DNA from: DATKJY01 sp964540105
GTDB lineage: Bacteria; Zixibacteria; MSB-5A5; GN15; FEB-12
NCBI GenBank assembly: GCA_964540105.1
Contig: CAZILL010000002.1
Coordinates: 1,116,001 to 1,180,000 of the forward strand
Reading direction: 5' to 3'
Length of the DNA stretch: 64,000 nt
Shown here: piece after piece, positions 1 through 12,055 of the stretch
Numbering within the stretch: position 1 is the stretch's first letter
How the letters are laid out: each line of letters starts with the position of its first letter
Program-made: the position numbers and the translations under genes
Notes under the pieces: model-generated
The model's input: the letters and a program-made list of their open reading frames with translations, nothing else
Database searches by the model: none
What the model was told of the DNA's origin: nothing

Positions 1-118
1 TGACTGTCGCATTTGGATTAGTGGCGATAGACGGCGTAAAGCACGTTCGCGTGAGGTCTGAGGCTAGAGTCGGAGGTTCTTTGACAGTAGCTTTGGGAGT
101 GGAAAAAGCCCTAACCTA

Positions 119-192
119 TACCGGGGGACAGATTTGAACTGTCGACATCCAGTTCCACAGACTGGCGCTCTAACCAACTGAGCTACCCCGGC
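119..192 (-). tRNA. tRNA-His (GTG)
   Basis: Full cloverleaf on the minus strand: a 7-bp acceptor stem closed by a G1-U72 wobble, a GCTC/GAGC D stem, an anticodon stem CCAGT/ACTGG around loop CTGTGGA (anticodon GTG), and a GACAG/CTGTC T stem with loop TTCAAAT. The discriminator base is A, the base before position 1 is T, and no CCA is encoded. The usual bacterial tRNA-His identity element, an extra G-1 paired with C73, is therefore absent from the gene. This resembles the known alphaproteobacterial exception. Confidence 0.93.
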
Positions 193-204
193 ATCAGTCG
201 GTCC

Positions 205-232
205 AACTTACTGAAATTCTAATTGATGTCAA
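205..232 (-). promoter_or_regulatory. Promoter of tRNA-His
   Basis: On the minus strand a perfect TTGACA (-35) lies 16 bp from TAAGTT (-10), ending about 12 bp before the tRNA-His 5' end. Spacing and position fit a sigma-70-type promoter for the tRNA. The -10 box is weak. Confidence 0.5.
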
Positions 233-322
233 CTGCTTTGCGTCTGTTACACAAAGCCCGATCGTTACTGGCAGCGGAACATGCCGCCCCTAATCAAACA
301 ACCCTGCTTCATTTCCGCCCGT

Positions 323-649
323 TCAGGAGCAGCTGCAGCCTCCACAGGAATCCCCCTTCTTCTTACCAACAGAGACGAGATATCCGCCCTTTCCTATTTC
401 GCGGGCGACGAAGTCCAGATTGATGTCCCCATAGTCATCAAGAAACTCCCGCAATCCGGGATCGATATATGCCGAAATGCCGTTTGACTCGAGTTTTTCC
501 AAACCATCCACTGACTCATCCAGAGCCAAGCCCAACGAGGGCCCGCTTCAGCCAGCTCCCTGGAAGTAGATTACAAGGTGCCCTTTAGCTTTACCGGCAT
601 CGAATACCTTCCTCAGTTCCATGCTCGCGGAATCAGTAACTGTCAGCAT
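323..649 (-). CDS. HesB/IscA-like selenoprotein (UGA = Sec at residue 34)
   Basis: Read from ATG at 649 (good Shine-Dalgarno AAAGGAAAG just upstream), the frame gives 108 residues with a single in-frame TGA at 550-548. The residues on both sides of it form one continuous HesB-like domain: a beta-strand segment HLVIYFQGAG, then U34-SGPSLGLALDE, and a C-terminal DSCGGCSCS tail. Family knowledge: HesB-like proteins with Sec at the GxSGPSLGLALDE position are a recognised class of prokaryotic selenoprotein, and HesB/IscA proteins bind Fe-S or metal. Right after the TGA the RNA can form a stem (AGC-GG-GCCC with GGGC-UU-GCU, one bulged G) topped by a UCGUU loop containing GU, as expected of a bacterial SECIS. 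A gene caller would truncate the protein to the last 70 residues. It lies on the same strand as the flanking glycosyltransferase and tRNA-His. Confidence 0.82.
507..550 (-). promoter_or_regulatory. Candidate bacterial SECIS element
   Basis: This stretch begins at the in-frame TGA of the HesB-like gene. A hairpin starts one base after the TGA: a GCCC/GGGC upper stem with a five-base loop UCGUU, extended below by two G-U pairs and an AGC/GCU stem with one bulge. Position and an apical GU match the general bacterial SECIS pattern. The fold was done by eye. Confidence 0.5.
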
Positions 650-798
650 CTCTTTCCTTTCCCAAATTCTACAGTAATATGATGCAAGAAACACGGAAAC
701 AGCCAGAAAAGTTGCTGCCGATCGAAGATTTGTTTGCAGCTCCTCCGAGTCCTCGCGAAGACCAGGCCGACGTGAGCATGGAGGGGATCAGACAGATC

Positions 799-2712
799 CT
801 AAGGTATCTTGTGAGTGTCCTGCATCCTATCGAGCTCTCGTAGCAGCTTTCCCGCTGACTCGTTGGAAGGGTCAAGTCGGAGCGCTTCACCGGCCGACTT
901 CCTGGCATCGCTGAATCGATGTTGTTCGAAGTACGCGATCGCAAGCAGGGCGTGTACCGGTGCGCTGAGAGGATTGACCTTCAGCGCTCTCTCGAGCCAG
1001 GCCGCACCGGTTGCCAGATCGCCGTTTCCAATGTGCATGGCGCCAAGATTGTAGTACGCATCGATAGTCTGTGGCTCCAGATTGATTGCTTTCGCGTACG
1101 CCTTCGCGGCATCGTCGAACAGTCGAATTCGTGAATAAACGATGCCGAGATTCGCATACGGCGGAGCGAAGGTCGAATCGCTTGCGACAGCTTCCTTGTA
1201 GTACCCCGCCGCGCGGTCAAGTTCCCCTTGGTCGAGATAGACATTTCCAAACATAAAGTTGTTTTCCGCTGCGGTGCGCGCGGGATCAAGGCCAAGGCGA
1301 TCGTAATTGCAGAGAGCCGTGAGACCGGCAAGCGCTACGCCCACTGCTGCCAAGGCACGTCTGTCTCTTCGACGGATCGCTTCAGAGACTCTCTGGACTC
1401 CATACAGGGCGAATAGAATCAGGAATGGGATAATCGGTTGACGGTACCGCGCGCAAACAAAGAACAGCAGAAACGAGGCTATGTATGATCCGATGAACAG
1501 ATAGAACAGCAGAAATCTCCGCCACATCCGCAGCCCAAACGCCATCCCGATCAGGGCAAGCGGGGCCAGCACGCCATGCGGAAACTTGATAGAATCCGCG
1601 AACATGAGCGGCTTCATGACTGGCGAGAACTGACGCACAACATACATGTCTTCGTTGTTTGGAATCTCATATCCGGTGAAGAATAATCGGAGTTTCTTAG
1701 CAGCCAAACCCAAGAAATGACCCGGATTGGCTCTTATTTCGTCCCAGCCCTGGCCGTACCAAAAGTCGGAAATTTCGGATCGCTTGAGCGGTCTCCCCAT
1801 CCTCGTCTCCGCAACTGTGATCGCGTCGCGGTAGCCTCCGTCCCAGGTGTAATCGAGCCCTGGCACCGTCGCCGACCAACCCGTGGCAAGACGATTGTTC
1901 CCGAGAAAGAAATTGAATCCCCCCTGCCAGGCGACCGGCACAAACTCACCTGACGCGACAAAGTTCCGGATCGTCACCGGCGCGACTGCCACTGCCATGG
2001 AACACAGAAGTAGCGCGTAGCGGACTATGGCGCTCTTCAATCCAATTCGAGGTTTCACAATAATCCATGTCCAGATGAGGAGCGCGGGAGCGATGACAGC
2101 GAAATTGGGTCGTGCCAGTGTCGCTATTCCCAGAAGAACTCCGGAGAGCACAAAGTCAGTAGTGCGAAGGTTACGTTCGGTTCGGTATAATTGCAGGACA
2201 ATCAAACCGGCCATGAGTGTTTTCAGGGATGTTATGAGGATCGTCACGTCATGGTAGATAAATGTGGGGTAAACCGCGGCGACGAGAGCGGCTGCGATGG
2301 CTGTAGGGCGTGTAAAGAACCTGGCCCCCAGAAGATAGACGATGAGAGGCAGAAGTGCCCCCAGAGCGACTTGTACGAGTCGCGCCCAATAGAGCGAATG
2401 GTGTGTCAATTGATACAGGAACGCGAAGAAATAGGGATAGAGCGGGGCCCTGAAGAAAGGCTCAGGTCCATATCCGCTCGGTGAATTGATTCGCTCCGCA
2501 AGTTCAAGATGATACTGCTCATCCATGACAGGATGTTCGAACGTCGGCATAGCGGTCAACTGGTTCAGGTAGATTGTCCTGACGACCAGCGCCAGAAGCA
2601 CGATAGCCGCTGGAATCAGCCATGCCCGATGCGATCTGACAAACGTGGAAAACTGTGGCCTTGGCACATGACAAGTATAGTCGCGATTACGTTTTTTGCA
2701 AGGCCGAGTCAC
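799..2712 (-). CDS. Membrane glycosyltransferase (GT39/PMT-like) with C-terminal TPRs
   Basis: A 637-residue multi-spanning protein. The first TM segment (residues ~32-50) is followed by a luminal loop with acidic residues (MDEQYHLELAERI) typical of the GT39/ArnT/PMT fold, which uses polyprenyl-phosphate sugars as donors. About ten further hydrophobic segments run to residue ~470. The last ~150 residues are soluble and made of roughly four tetratricopeptide repeats (for example YANLGIVYSRIRLFDDAAKAY, YYNLGAMHIGNGDLATGAAW), probably for protein interaction. Start is uncertain: GTG at 2712, or an in-frame GTG about 15 codons later. The sugar and acceptor cannot be read from sequence. Another TPR-ended membrane glycosyltransferase lies at 27.5 kb. 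Confidence 0.75.
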   Translation of the reverse strand: MTRPCKKRNRDYTCHVPRPQFSTFVRSHRAWLIPAAIVLLALVVRTIYLNQLTAMPTFEHPVMDEQYHLELAERINSPSGYGPEPFFRAPLYPYFFAFLYQLTHHSLYWARLVQVALGALLPLIVYLLGARFFTRPTAIAAALVAAVYPTFIYHDVTILITSLKTLMAGLIVLQLYRTERNLRTTDFVLSGVLLGIATLARPNFAVIAPALLIWTWIIVKPRIGLKSAIVRYALLLCSMAVAVAPVTIRNFVASGEFVPVAWQGGFNFFLGNNRLATGWSATVPGLDYTWDGGYRDAITVAETRMGRPLKRSEISDFWYGQGWDEIRANPGHFLGLAAKKLRLFFTGYEIPNNEDMYVVRQFSPVMKPLMFADSIKFPHGVLAPLALIGMAFGLRMWRRFLLFYLFIGSYIASFLLFFVCARYRQPIIPFLILFALYGVQRVSEAIRRRDRRALAAVGVALAGLTALCNYDRLGLDPARTAAENNFMFGNVYLDQGELDRAAGYYKEAVASDSTFAPPYANLGIVYSRIRLFDDAAKAYAKAINLEPQTIDAYYNLGAMHIGNGDLATGAAWLERALKVNPLSAPVHALLAIAYFEQHRFSDARKSAGEALRLDPSNESAGKLLRELDRMQDTHKIP

Positions 2713-2843
2713 TTCCCCTTTGGCGGCGGGAGATGACGTACCGGTTTTGGCAGAATTTGGGAGGATTCGAAGAAGTGGTCAGGGCAGGGAAGTGGCGAAA
2801 TAGTGCGGTAATCGGGCTTCCGTAAGAAATCTCACCAAAGGGC

Positions 2844-2872
2844 TTGACAAACGGATGGTCAGGCGTTATGAT
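2844..2872 (+). promoter_or_regulatory. rRNA operon promoter P1
   Basis: TTGACA, a 17-bp spacer, then TATGAT: a near-consensus sigma-70 promoter about 325 bp upstream of the 16S 5' end. Confidence 0.8.
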
Positions 2873-2957
2873 CTAAAGCCGATATTTGGAAGCAGGTATG
2901 GCTTGGTCACGGTGTGAAAAAAACGCGTGAGCCGACGAAAAATATCTCACAAAACAC

Positions 2958-2986
2958 TTGACACGAGATATAGCGAGCCTTATGCT
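2958..2986 (+). promoter_or_regulatory. rRNA operon promoter P2
   Basis: TTGACA, a 17-bp spacer, then TATGCT, with an A/T-rich stretch just upstream that could act as an UP element. It lies 114 bp after P1, giving the tandem arrangement common for rRNA operons. Confidence 0.8.
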
Positions 2987-3021
2987 TCAAGTCTGCCAAA
3001 TAAGTGAGGCAGCGAAAGTTT

Positions 3022-3033
3022 TGTTCTTTGACA
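3022..3033 (+). promoter_or_regulatory. boxA-like antitermination site in rRNA leader
   Basis: TGTTCTTTGACA resembles the boxA consensus TGCTCTTTAACA bound by NusB/S10. It lies in the transcribed leader between P2 and 16S, the expected place. Further on, 3160-3169 (CTGGAATCAT) can pair with 4822-4831 (ATGATTCCGG) after 16S, a likely RNase III processing stem. Confidence 0.5.
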
Positions 3034-3197
3034 ACTAAATAACCACGCTAGAGACATGGAAACATTAGTCGTGTTTTCGTGTCGCGGGTCCGCGATTCGA
3101 GAGAATCGTCGAGATCATTATTTTTGTAAATCATGAACAAGGCGAACGTTCAAGTTCGTCTGGAATCATGTCTCAATGGATAGAACATATTGTAATA

Positions 3198-4749
<1,552 letters not shown>

Positions 4750-4892
4750 CTAAGGAGCACGATGTGTGACCCGACAAGAGTCGGCCACATGTCGAGGTCG
4801 AGCGACACCAAGGTACGAGCGATGATTCCGGTCTTTAGCTGGTTATTTATATAAAATTGGGCGCCATTCAGGCGAGCAAAGGGTTCAGTGAT

Positions 4893-4966
4893 GGGCCTAT
4901 AGCTCAGATGGTTAGAGCGCGCGCCTGATAAGCGCGAGGTCAATGGTTCGATTCCATTTAGGCCCA
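4893..4966 (+). tRNA. tRNA-Ile (GAT)
   Basis: Acceptor GGGCCTA/TAGGCCC, D arm GCTC..GAGC, anticodon loop CTGATAA with anticodon GAT, and T loop TTCGATT. It sits in the 16S-23S spacer, the classic place for tRNA-Ile/Ala pairs. CCA is not encoded. Confidence 0.95.
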
Positions 4967-4986
4967 TTGAATTTCGAAAGTTTGTC

Positions 4987-5059
4987 GGGGATGTAGCTCA
5001 GTTGGGAGAGCGGTGGCTTTGCAAGCCACAGGTCACCGGTTCGATCCCGGTCATCTCCA
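4987..5059 (+). tRNA. tRNA-Ala (TGC)
   Basis: Acceptor GGGGATG/CATCTCC with one G-U pair, anticodon stem GTGGC/GCCAC around TTTGCAA (anticodon TGC), T arm ACCGG-TTCGATC-CCGGT. Second tRNA of the 16S-23S spacer, 20 bp after tRNA-Ile. CCA is not encoded. Confidence 0.95.
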
Positions 5060-5227
5060 GATAAGGGAACAAGTCCGATTTTAGGAATTGTTGACAGCCA
5101 GTCGCGTTGGCGACGGCACGGTTCTTTGAAAACTTCATAGTAGTAAAGAAGATGCGTCAAGGGTATCTTCCAATAGGCTGCGCAGAAATGCGCGTTAGAG
5201 GAATGCTCTTTTTTTAAGTAGGTTTTC

Positions 5228-8230
<3,003 letters not shown>

Positions 8231-8353
8231 GTAAAATTACTTAAAAAGGCATCCCAATAGCGCGCCTCTGTGCCGTCTGTTGGGCGATACATCAGCGTAT
8301 CTTCTGAACTACTATGTGACCGCGTCGGGTCCATCCCCGACACGAAAAATATT

Positions 8354-8470
<117 letters not shown>

Positions 8471-8476
8471 TAAATG

Positions 8477-8510
8477 AAAGCCCCTGTTCTGTAAAGAGCA
8501 GGGGCTTTTC
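8477..8510 (+). terminator. Rho-independent terminator of the rRNA operon
   Basis: An 11-bp stem (GCCCCTGTTCT/AGAGCAGGGGC, one G-U pair) with a 4-nt loop GTAA, preceded by AAA and followed by TTTTCCTT, directly after 5S. Strong intrinsic terminator. Confidence 0.9.
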
Positions 8511-8696
8511 CTTCACCGTCCCAGATCCTCGCAGTGAGTGAGACAGGCTGTTCGGTTGAACCAATCTACCCCTGCCTGTGTCTCTCTTTCCGCATCGCAG
8601 CAAATCCCCTATACTTATGACGTTCTCCCATAAAACTGGACAATGTGAAGCTTAAGGATTTGACTGGATGCGGGTCTTCGAGAAGGAGGATGTCGC

Positions 8697-8963
8697 ATGA
8701 AGAAGTCACGCTTCACGGAACAGCAGATCGCCTACGCCCTGCGGCTGGCTGAGCAGGGAACACCCGCCGTCGAGGTTTGCCGCAAGCTGGGGGTTTCCGA
8801 GCCGACCTTTTACGCCTGGAAGAAGAAGTATGGAGGGATGGGGGTGACCGAGCTGCGGAAGGTCAGACAGCTGGAGGAGGAGAACCGGAAACTCAAGCAA
8901 CTGGTGGCGGACCTGAGCCTAGATAAGCAGATGTTGCAGGATGTCCTGTCAAAAAAGTTCTAA
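8697..8963 (+). CDS. IS3-family transposase OrfA
   Basis: An 88-residue protein with an N-terminal helix-turn-helix (TEQQIAYALRLAEQGTPAVEVCRKLGVSEPTFYAWKKKY) that binds the IS ends, followed by a leucine-zipper-like coiled coil (LRKVRQLEEENRKLKQLVADLSL) used for multimerisation. Strong SD GAAGGAGG upstream. It ends TCA AAA AAG TTC TAA. The heptamer A AAA AAG at 8951-8957 is in the right phase for programmed -1 frameshifting into orfB, giving an OrfAB fusion transposase as in other IS3 members. Confidence 0.93.
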   Translation: MKKSRFTEQQIAYALRLAEQGTPAVEVCRKLGVSEPTFYAWKKKYGGMGVTELRKVRQLEEENRKLKQLVADLSLDKQMLQDVLSKKF

Positions 8964-8968
8964 AGCCC

Positions 8969-9835
8969 GTGCGCAAGCGTGAGACGGTGCAGACCCTGAC
9001 CGGGCAGTACGGGGTGAGCAGTCGTCGAGCGTGCGGGCTGGTGCAGGTCCATCGATCAACGTTCTACTATGCGTCACACCGGAAGGATGACCGGGCCTTG
9101 CGATTACGGTTGCGGGAGTTGGCTGCTGCCCGGCCCCGGTTCGGGTACCTGCGTCTGCATATTCTCCTGCGCCGGGAGGGATGGCTGGTGAACAAGAAGC
9201 GGATCTACCGGCTGTACGGTGAGGAAGGTCTGAGTGTGCGGACGAAGTATCGGCGGAAGCGAGCCAGCCACTGTCGGGTAACGCCGGTTATGCCGGTGGC
9301 TCCGAATCAGCGCTGGAGTATGGACTTTGTGGCAAATACCCTCGATGACGGCCGACGGTTCCGGGCCCTGACCGTGGTTGATCTGTTTACTCGGGAATGT
9401 CTGATCATCGAGGCTGACTTCTCCCTACCCGGGAGGAAGGTCACCGCAGTGCTCGATCGCCTCGCCGCAACCCGCACTTTGCCGAAGACCATCACTGTGG
9501 ACAACGGATCGGAGTTTATCTCCAAGGAGATGGATTCCTGGGCCTATCGCCGGGGAGTGCAGCTTGATTTCATCCGCCCTGGCCGACCCGTGGAAAACGC
9601 TCACATCGAAAGTTTCAACGGACGGCTTCGGGATGAGTGCCTGAACGCCGAACTGTTCTTGACACTGGAGGACGCTCGACAGAAATTAGCTGAGTGGAAA
9701 TCAGATTACAACAAGACCCGACCGCACAGTTCCCTGGGAGGCCTCTCTCCTCTGGAATTCGCGGCCGAATGGAGTTTAACCAACCCGCAAACAGTCGAAT
9801 TCCTTAACCAGAAATTGGTCCAGTCCACGGGGTGA
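8969..9835 (+). CDS. IS3-family transposase OrfB (DDE integrase core)
   Basis: A 288-residue catalytic half with HTH_21 at residues ~45-105 and an rve/DDE core. The three acidic residues fit D in WSMDFV, D in TVDNGSEF, and E in NAHIESFNGRLRDECL; the C-terminal NKTRPHSSLGG motif is standard. It lies in the -1 frame of orfA and is probably made mainly as the frameshift fusion. All catalytic motifs are intact, so the element may still be active. The stop falls in the first 50-bp repeat copy. Confidence 0.94.
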   Translation: MRKRETVQTLTGQYGVSSRRACGLVQVHRSTFYYASHRKDDRALRLRLRELAAARPRFGYLRLHILLRREGWLVNKKRIYRLYGEEGLSVRTKYRRKRASHCRVTPVMPVAPNQRWSMDFVANTLDDGRRFRALTVVDLFTRECLIIEADFSLPGRKVTAVLDRLAATRTLPKTITVDNGSEFISKEMDSWAYRRGVQLDFIRPGRPVENAHIESFNGRLRDECLNAELFLTLEDARQKLAEWKSDYNKTRPHSSLGGLSPLEFAAEWSLTNPQTVEFLNQKLVQSTG

Positions 9836-9940
9836 GGTCAACAGTCGAATTCCTTAACCAGAAATTGGTCCAGTCCACGGGGTGAGGTCAACAGTCGAAT
9901 TCCTTAACCAGAAATTGGTCCAGTCCACGGGGTGAGGTCA
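9791..9940 (+). repeat. Three perfect tandem copies of a 50-bp IS right end
   Basis: Copies at 9791-9840, 9841-9890 and 9891-9940 start ACAGTCGAAT and end GGTGAGGTCA, and are identical on reading. Each carries the OrfB C-terminal codons, its stop and the right inverted repeat. Confidence 0.95.
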
Positions 9941-9956
9941 CTTACTCAAATCCACT

Positions 9957-9982
9957 CCCCATAGCGCTAAAGAACTATGGGG
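9957..9982. terminator. Hairpin upstream of lepB
   Basis: Perfect 8-bp inverted repeat CCCCATAG/CTATGGGG with a 10-nt loop, between the IS and lepB and followed by GAAAACC rather than a T run. It could be a leftover terminator or leader structure separated from the rRNA operon by the IS. Function unknown. Confidence 0.35.
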
Positions 9983-10006
9983 GAAAACCGATAACATGTA
10001 ATACGT

Positions 10007-10735
10007 ATGGATCAGGATTTCCTCATCAAGGAACACACCCAGATCGAGCGTCAGCAGGATGCTCGCAATTTCCTCCGACGGAAAGAGCGTAAGCCTCTTT
10101 GGCGCGAGTACCTCGAAACTGCGTTTATTGCAGTGGTCGCGGCTATTCTTCTTCGCATTTTTGTCGTCTCGGCCTACCGGGTCAATTCGGGCTCGATGGC
10201 TGACAGTCTCCTCGAAGGGGACTACATCTTTGTCAACAAGCTTGCCTATGAGTACGGCGGCAAGACGCCACAAACAGACGACATCATCGTCTTTAAGTAC
10301 CCAAATAATCCCGACAAGGACTATATCAAGCGCGTGGTGGCTCTCCCCGGACAGGTGGTTCAGGTGGCTGACAAGGTGGTCTATGTTGATGGGGCCATTG
10401 CTCTGTTCCCCGAAGGCGCCAAGAATATCGATAAGAAGAGCATTCCCGGTGACCTGTCGTTTCGCGACAATTTCGGGCCCTTCACCGTTCCGGCAGGAGA
10501 ATTCTTCGTGCTCGGGGACAATCGTGACGACAGCCGCGACAGTCGCTTCTGGGGTACCGTGCCGCAAGCCAACATTATGGGCAAGGCGGTTCTGGTGTAT
10601 TGGTCATGGGAACCTGAGAAGGAAACGCCCGGATGGGATTTCCCCTACGTGATCGATTTTGTTCGGTGGATCGGGTACGGATTGTTTAACTTTCCGTCAC
10701 ACGTCCGCTGGAGCAGAATCGGGACCAGTCTATAA
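10007..10735 (+). CDS. lepB: Signal peptidase I
   Basis: A 242-residue membrane serine protease that removes signal peptides from exported proteins. One N-terminal TM (residues ~36-57) precedes the catalytic serine S63 in NSGSM. The general-base lysine K108 is in YIKRVVALPG, and the conserved GDNRDDSRDSRFWG box follows at ~170. Cytosolic N-terminus rich in charge. Length and motif order are normal for LepB. hemW starts 3 bp after its stop, so they are probably co-transcribed. The start at 10007 lacks a clear SD. Confidence 0.95.
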   Translation: MDQDFLIKEHTQIERQQDARNFLRRKERKPLWREYLETAFIAVVAAILLRIFVVSAYRVNSGSMADSLLEGDYIFVNKLAYEYGGKTPQTDDIIVFKYPNNPDKDYIKRVVALPGQVVQVADKVVYVDGAIALFPEGAKNIDKKSIPGDLSFRDNFGPFTVPAGEFFVLGDNRDDSRDSRFWGTVPQANIMGKAVLVYWSWEPEKETPGWDFPYVIDFVRWIGYGLFNFPSHVRWSRIGTSL

Positions 10736-10738
10736 TCG

Positions 10739-11878
10739 ATGCCCTTTGGCCTCTATCTTCACTTCCCGTTTTGTCGTAATCACTGTTCGTACTGCGACTT
10801 CTATAAGGAAATCTATAACCGAGAGCTCGAGTCGGAGTTCTACGATGCGCTTCGTCGTGAAGTTGATCTCGCGGCTGAAGAGTACTCAATCACCGATCGC
10901 ACGATTTCGACAATCTTCATCGGAGGCGGGACTCCGTCTCTGGTCAATCTCGAACGTTTCGGTTTGTGGCTTGAGCAACTGCGCTCTCGTTTTGTTGTCC
11001 CCGAAGGGATCGAATTCTCCATCGAGAACAACCCCGAGTCCGTCAACGAGGAGAACCTTCGCACGTTCCGGCAGCTTGGGATCAATCGCCCCGTCTTCGG
11101 CATTCAATCATTCCAGGTGAATCTTCTGAGTTTGCTCAACCGCAGGCACAACCCCGATGACAGTCTTCGGTCGGTTCGCTTAGCCAGTAGACTCGGTTAT
11201 ACAAACTTTGGAGTCGATCTGATCTTTGGGCTTCCCGGGCAGACCTTGAGGATGCTCATGGGTGATGTTGAACGGATCATAGATCTCAACCCCCCGCACA
11301 TTTCCTTCTACCAGCTGACAGTCGAAACGGGAACAGACCTGGCGCGACTTGTAGCCTCAGATTCCGTCAGCATGCCCGACCAGGAACTCGCACTCGCGAT
11401 GTATCGGAACGGATGCGAACGGATGTTCGCGGCAGGTTATGGTCGTTATGAAGTATCATCGTTTGCTAAACCGGGGTTCGAATGCCGGCACAACATCGGT
11501 TACTGGGACGGAAGCGACTATCTTGCGCTCGGTCCCTCCGGTCACAGCTTCATGAATGGCCAGCGCTTTGCCAATAGCGCGAACGTGACTGAATACATAC
11601 ATGGACTGAATGTCGGAAGGCGACCCATTGTGATCGATCAATCAGGCCGCGGAGAGAGGATGATCGAGACGATCATGCTCGGACTTCGAACGGCCAAGGG
11701 AGTCGAACGTGACCGTTTTGCTCTACGGTTTGATTGCAGCGTGGAAGAGCTTCTTGATCGGCGACAGTGCGATCTGCTCATCAAGTCAGGTCATTTGATT
11801 TCAGATAGCGTTGGTCTCCGCCTCTCCGACGAAGGGATGTTTCTCGCCGACGAGATTACGCGACGCCTCATTCTGTAA
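10739..11878 (+). CDS. hemW: HemW-like radical SAM protein (coproporphyrinogen III oxidase-related)
   Basis: A 379-residue radical SAM protein. The cluster cysteines are C12, C16 and C19 in FCRNHCSYCDF, followed by GGGTPS (SAM binding) at ~62-67. The C-terminal HemN-like domain has the ETIMLGLRTAKGV segment. Spacing C-x3-C-x2-C fits the HemW/HemN superfamily. HemW members act in haem trafficking rather than as true anaerobic coproporphyrinogen oxidases. It lacks the long N-terminal extension of HemN, so HemW is the better name. Follows lepB by 3 bp. Confidence 0.88.
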   Translation: MPFGLYLHFPFCRNHCSYCDFYKEIYNRELESEFYDALRREVDLAAEEYSITDRTISTIFIGGGTPSLVNLERFGLWLEQLRSRFVVPEGIEFSIENNPESVNEENLRTFRQLGINRPVFGIQSFQVNLLSLLNRRHNPDDSLRSVRLASRLGYTNFGVDLIFGLPGQTLRMLMGDVERIIDLNPPHISFYQLTVETGTDLARLVASDSVSMPDQELALAMYRNGCERMFAAGYGRYEVSSFAKPGFECRHNIGYWDGSDYLALGPSGHSFMNGQRFANSANVTEYIHGLNVGRRPIVIDQSGRGERMIETIMLGLRTAKGVERDRFALRFDCSVEELLDRRQCDLLIKSGHLISDSVGLRLSDEGMFLADEITRRLIL

Positions 11879-12055
11879 CGGTCTGACGAAAGCGTATTGG
11901 GTCTGTCAAGAATTCACTTGGCTGTTTCCCGCTTCTGACCTATTTTCCTGATCCTTATGTCGAAGAGAATTGCAAATAGGGTGGAAGTTCCCGACCCCGC
12001 CGGCTTTACGAAGCGACAGCAGTTTGTGGTCGCGGCTGCATAGATCTTGCCGACT

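Larger units (their letters stand above)
8618..9940 (+). mobile_element. IS3-family insertion sequence (IS407-like), right end triplicated
   Basis: The left inverted repeat begins TGACGTTCTCCC..ACTGGACAA at 8618. The matching right end, read on the complement, is TGACCTCACCCCGTGG.ACTGGACCAATT. Two overlapping transposase frames lie between. The last 50 bp, holding the right inverted repeat and the orfB stop, occur three times in tandem. A 4-bp target duplication CTTA flanks the whole unit: 8614-8617 before it and 9941-9944 after the third copy. It inserted between the rRNA operon terminator and lepB. Confidence 0.9.

Noticed and set aside
678..839. Plus-strand 53-codon frame (MQETRKQPEKLLPIEDL..) between the HesB-like and glycosyltransferase genes
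   Set aside because: It overlaps the 3' end of the opposite-strand glycosyltransferase, has no convincing SD, and matches nothing known; I cannot support it as a gene.
9791..9940. 50-bp tandem repeat as a CRISPR-like array
   Set aside because: Copies are directly adjacent with no spacers and are the IS right end.
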